Of a DNA stretch of 64,000 nucleotides, positions 64,000-64,000 are shown in pieces. The first letter of the stretch is position 1; each line of letters starts with the position of its first letter. The notes below the pieces were generated by a model, which did no database searches, had not been told where the DNA came from, and saw only the letters and a program-made list of their open reading frames with translations. Position numbers and translations under genes: made by a program. This DNA comes from Deltaproteobacteria bacterium HGW-Deltaproteobacteria-2 (lineage in GTDB: Bacteria; Desulfobacterota; Syntrophia; Syntrophales; Smithellaceae), in NCBI GenBank assembly GCA_002840505.1, contig PHBC01000001.1, forward strand, positions 876,232-940,231. The letters are read 5' to 3'.

Positions 64000-64000
64000 A

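Overview
This 64 kb window looks like the origin region of the chromosome of an anaerobic deltaproteobacterium, probably a Syntrophaceae relative such as Smithella or Syntrophus. That assignment is inferred from gene content: an acyl-CoA dehydrogenase with EtfAB, phenylacetate-CoA ligase next to an ACT-domain protein, lysine 2,3-aminomutase, an Mla lipid-transport operon, LpxL-type acyltransferases (so a Gram-negative envelope) and dispersed palindromic repeats. I saw no rRNA, tRNA, CRISPR array, prophage or transposase gene.

Region by region. 1-6.2 kb: an Mla operon with a degenerate ATPase-like gene in the mlaF slot, an HtrA protease, a perfect parS site, a TetR regulator with paired operators, and a thioredoxin-fold/rhodanese/MauE operon. 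6.2-14.9 kb: mutM; then lysine 2,3-aminomutase followed by two D-Ala-D-Ala-ligase-like ATP-grasp enzymes, a small membrane protein and an acetyltransferase (a possible beta-lysine conjugate pathway); a PhoU-like/PiT phosphate pair; lysA. 15.1-17.4 kb: a receiver-PAS-PAS-HD-GYP regulator and a PilZ protein. 17.6-25.1 kb: murI, a tandem ThyX-like protein, an MFS exporter and a TauE-type permease, then a convergent acd-etfB-etfA operon. 25.3-31.2 kb: small redox and housekeeping genes, paaK-ACT and a DUF5692-like membrane protein. 31.3-36.4 kb: an operon of a double zinc-ribbon protein and two LpxL-like acyltransferases, one fused to a GGDEF-type domain; then RtcB RNA ligase and archease. 36.5-39.3 kb: a P-type ATPase flanked by a second, broken copy of the archease 5' end. 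39.4-49.6 kb: replication-origin genes, transcribed leftward in the order rsmG-parA-parB-dnaA-dnaN-gyrB-gyrA without recF. 49.8-64 kb: CBS protein, MtfA-type peptidase, MFS carrier, FAD oxidase, a secreted papain-like protease, amidase, HD-GYP protein, D,D-peptidase, GT25 glycosyltransferase and an iron-sulfur protein.

Functional links. ParB (47.2 kb), the parS site (3.4 kb) and the DnaA boxes around dnaA form the segregation and initiation module. Cyclic-di-GMP signalling recurs in two HD-GYP proteins, a PilZ protein and the acyltransferase-GGDEF fusion. LysA could supply the lysine used by the aminomutase. Archease is the known activator of RtcB.

At least four families of non-coding palindromic repeats lie between genes. 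Several abut or supply the stop codon of the neighbouring gene. Most start-codon choices rest on visible ribosome-binding sites and on where family homology begins. No database search was run.
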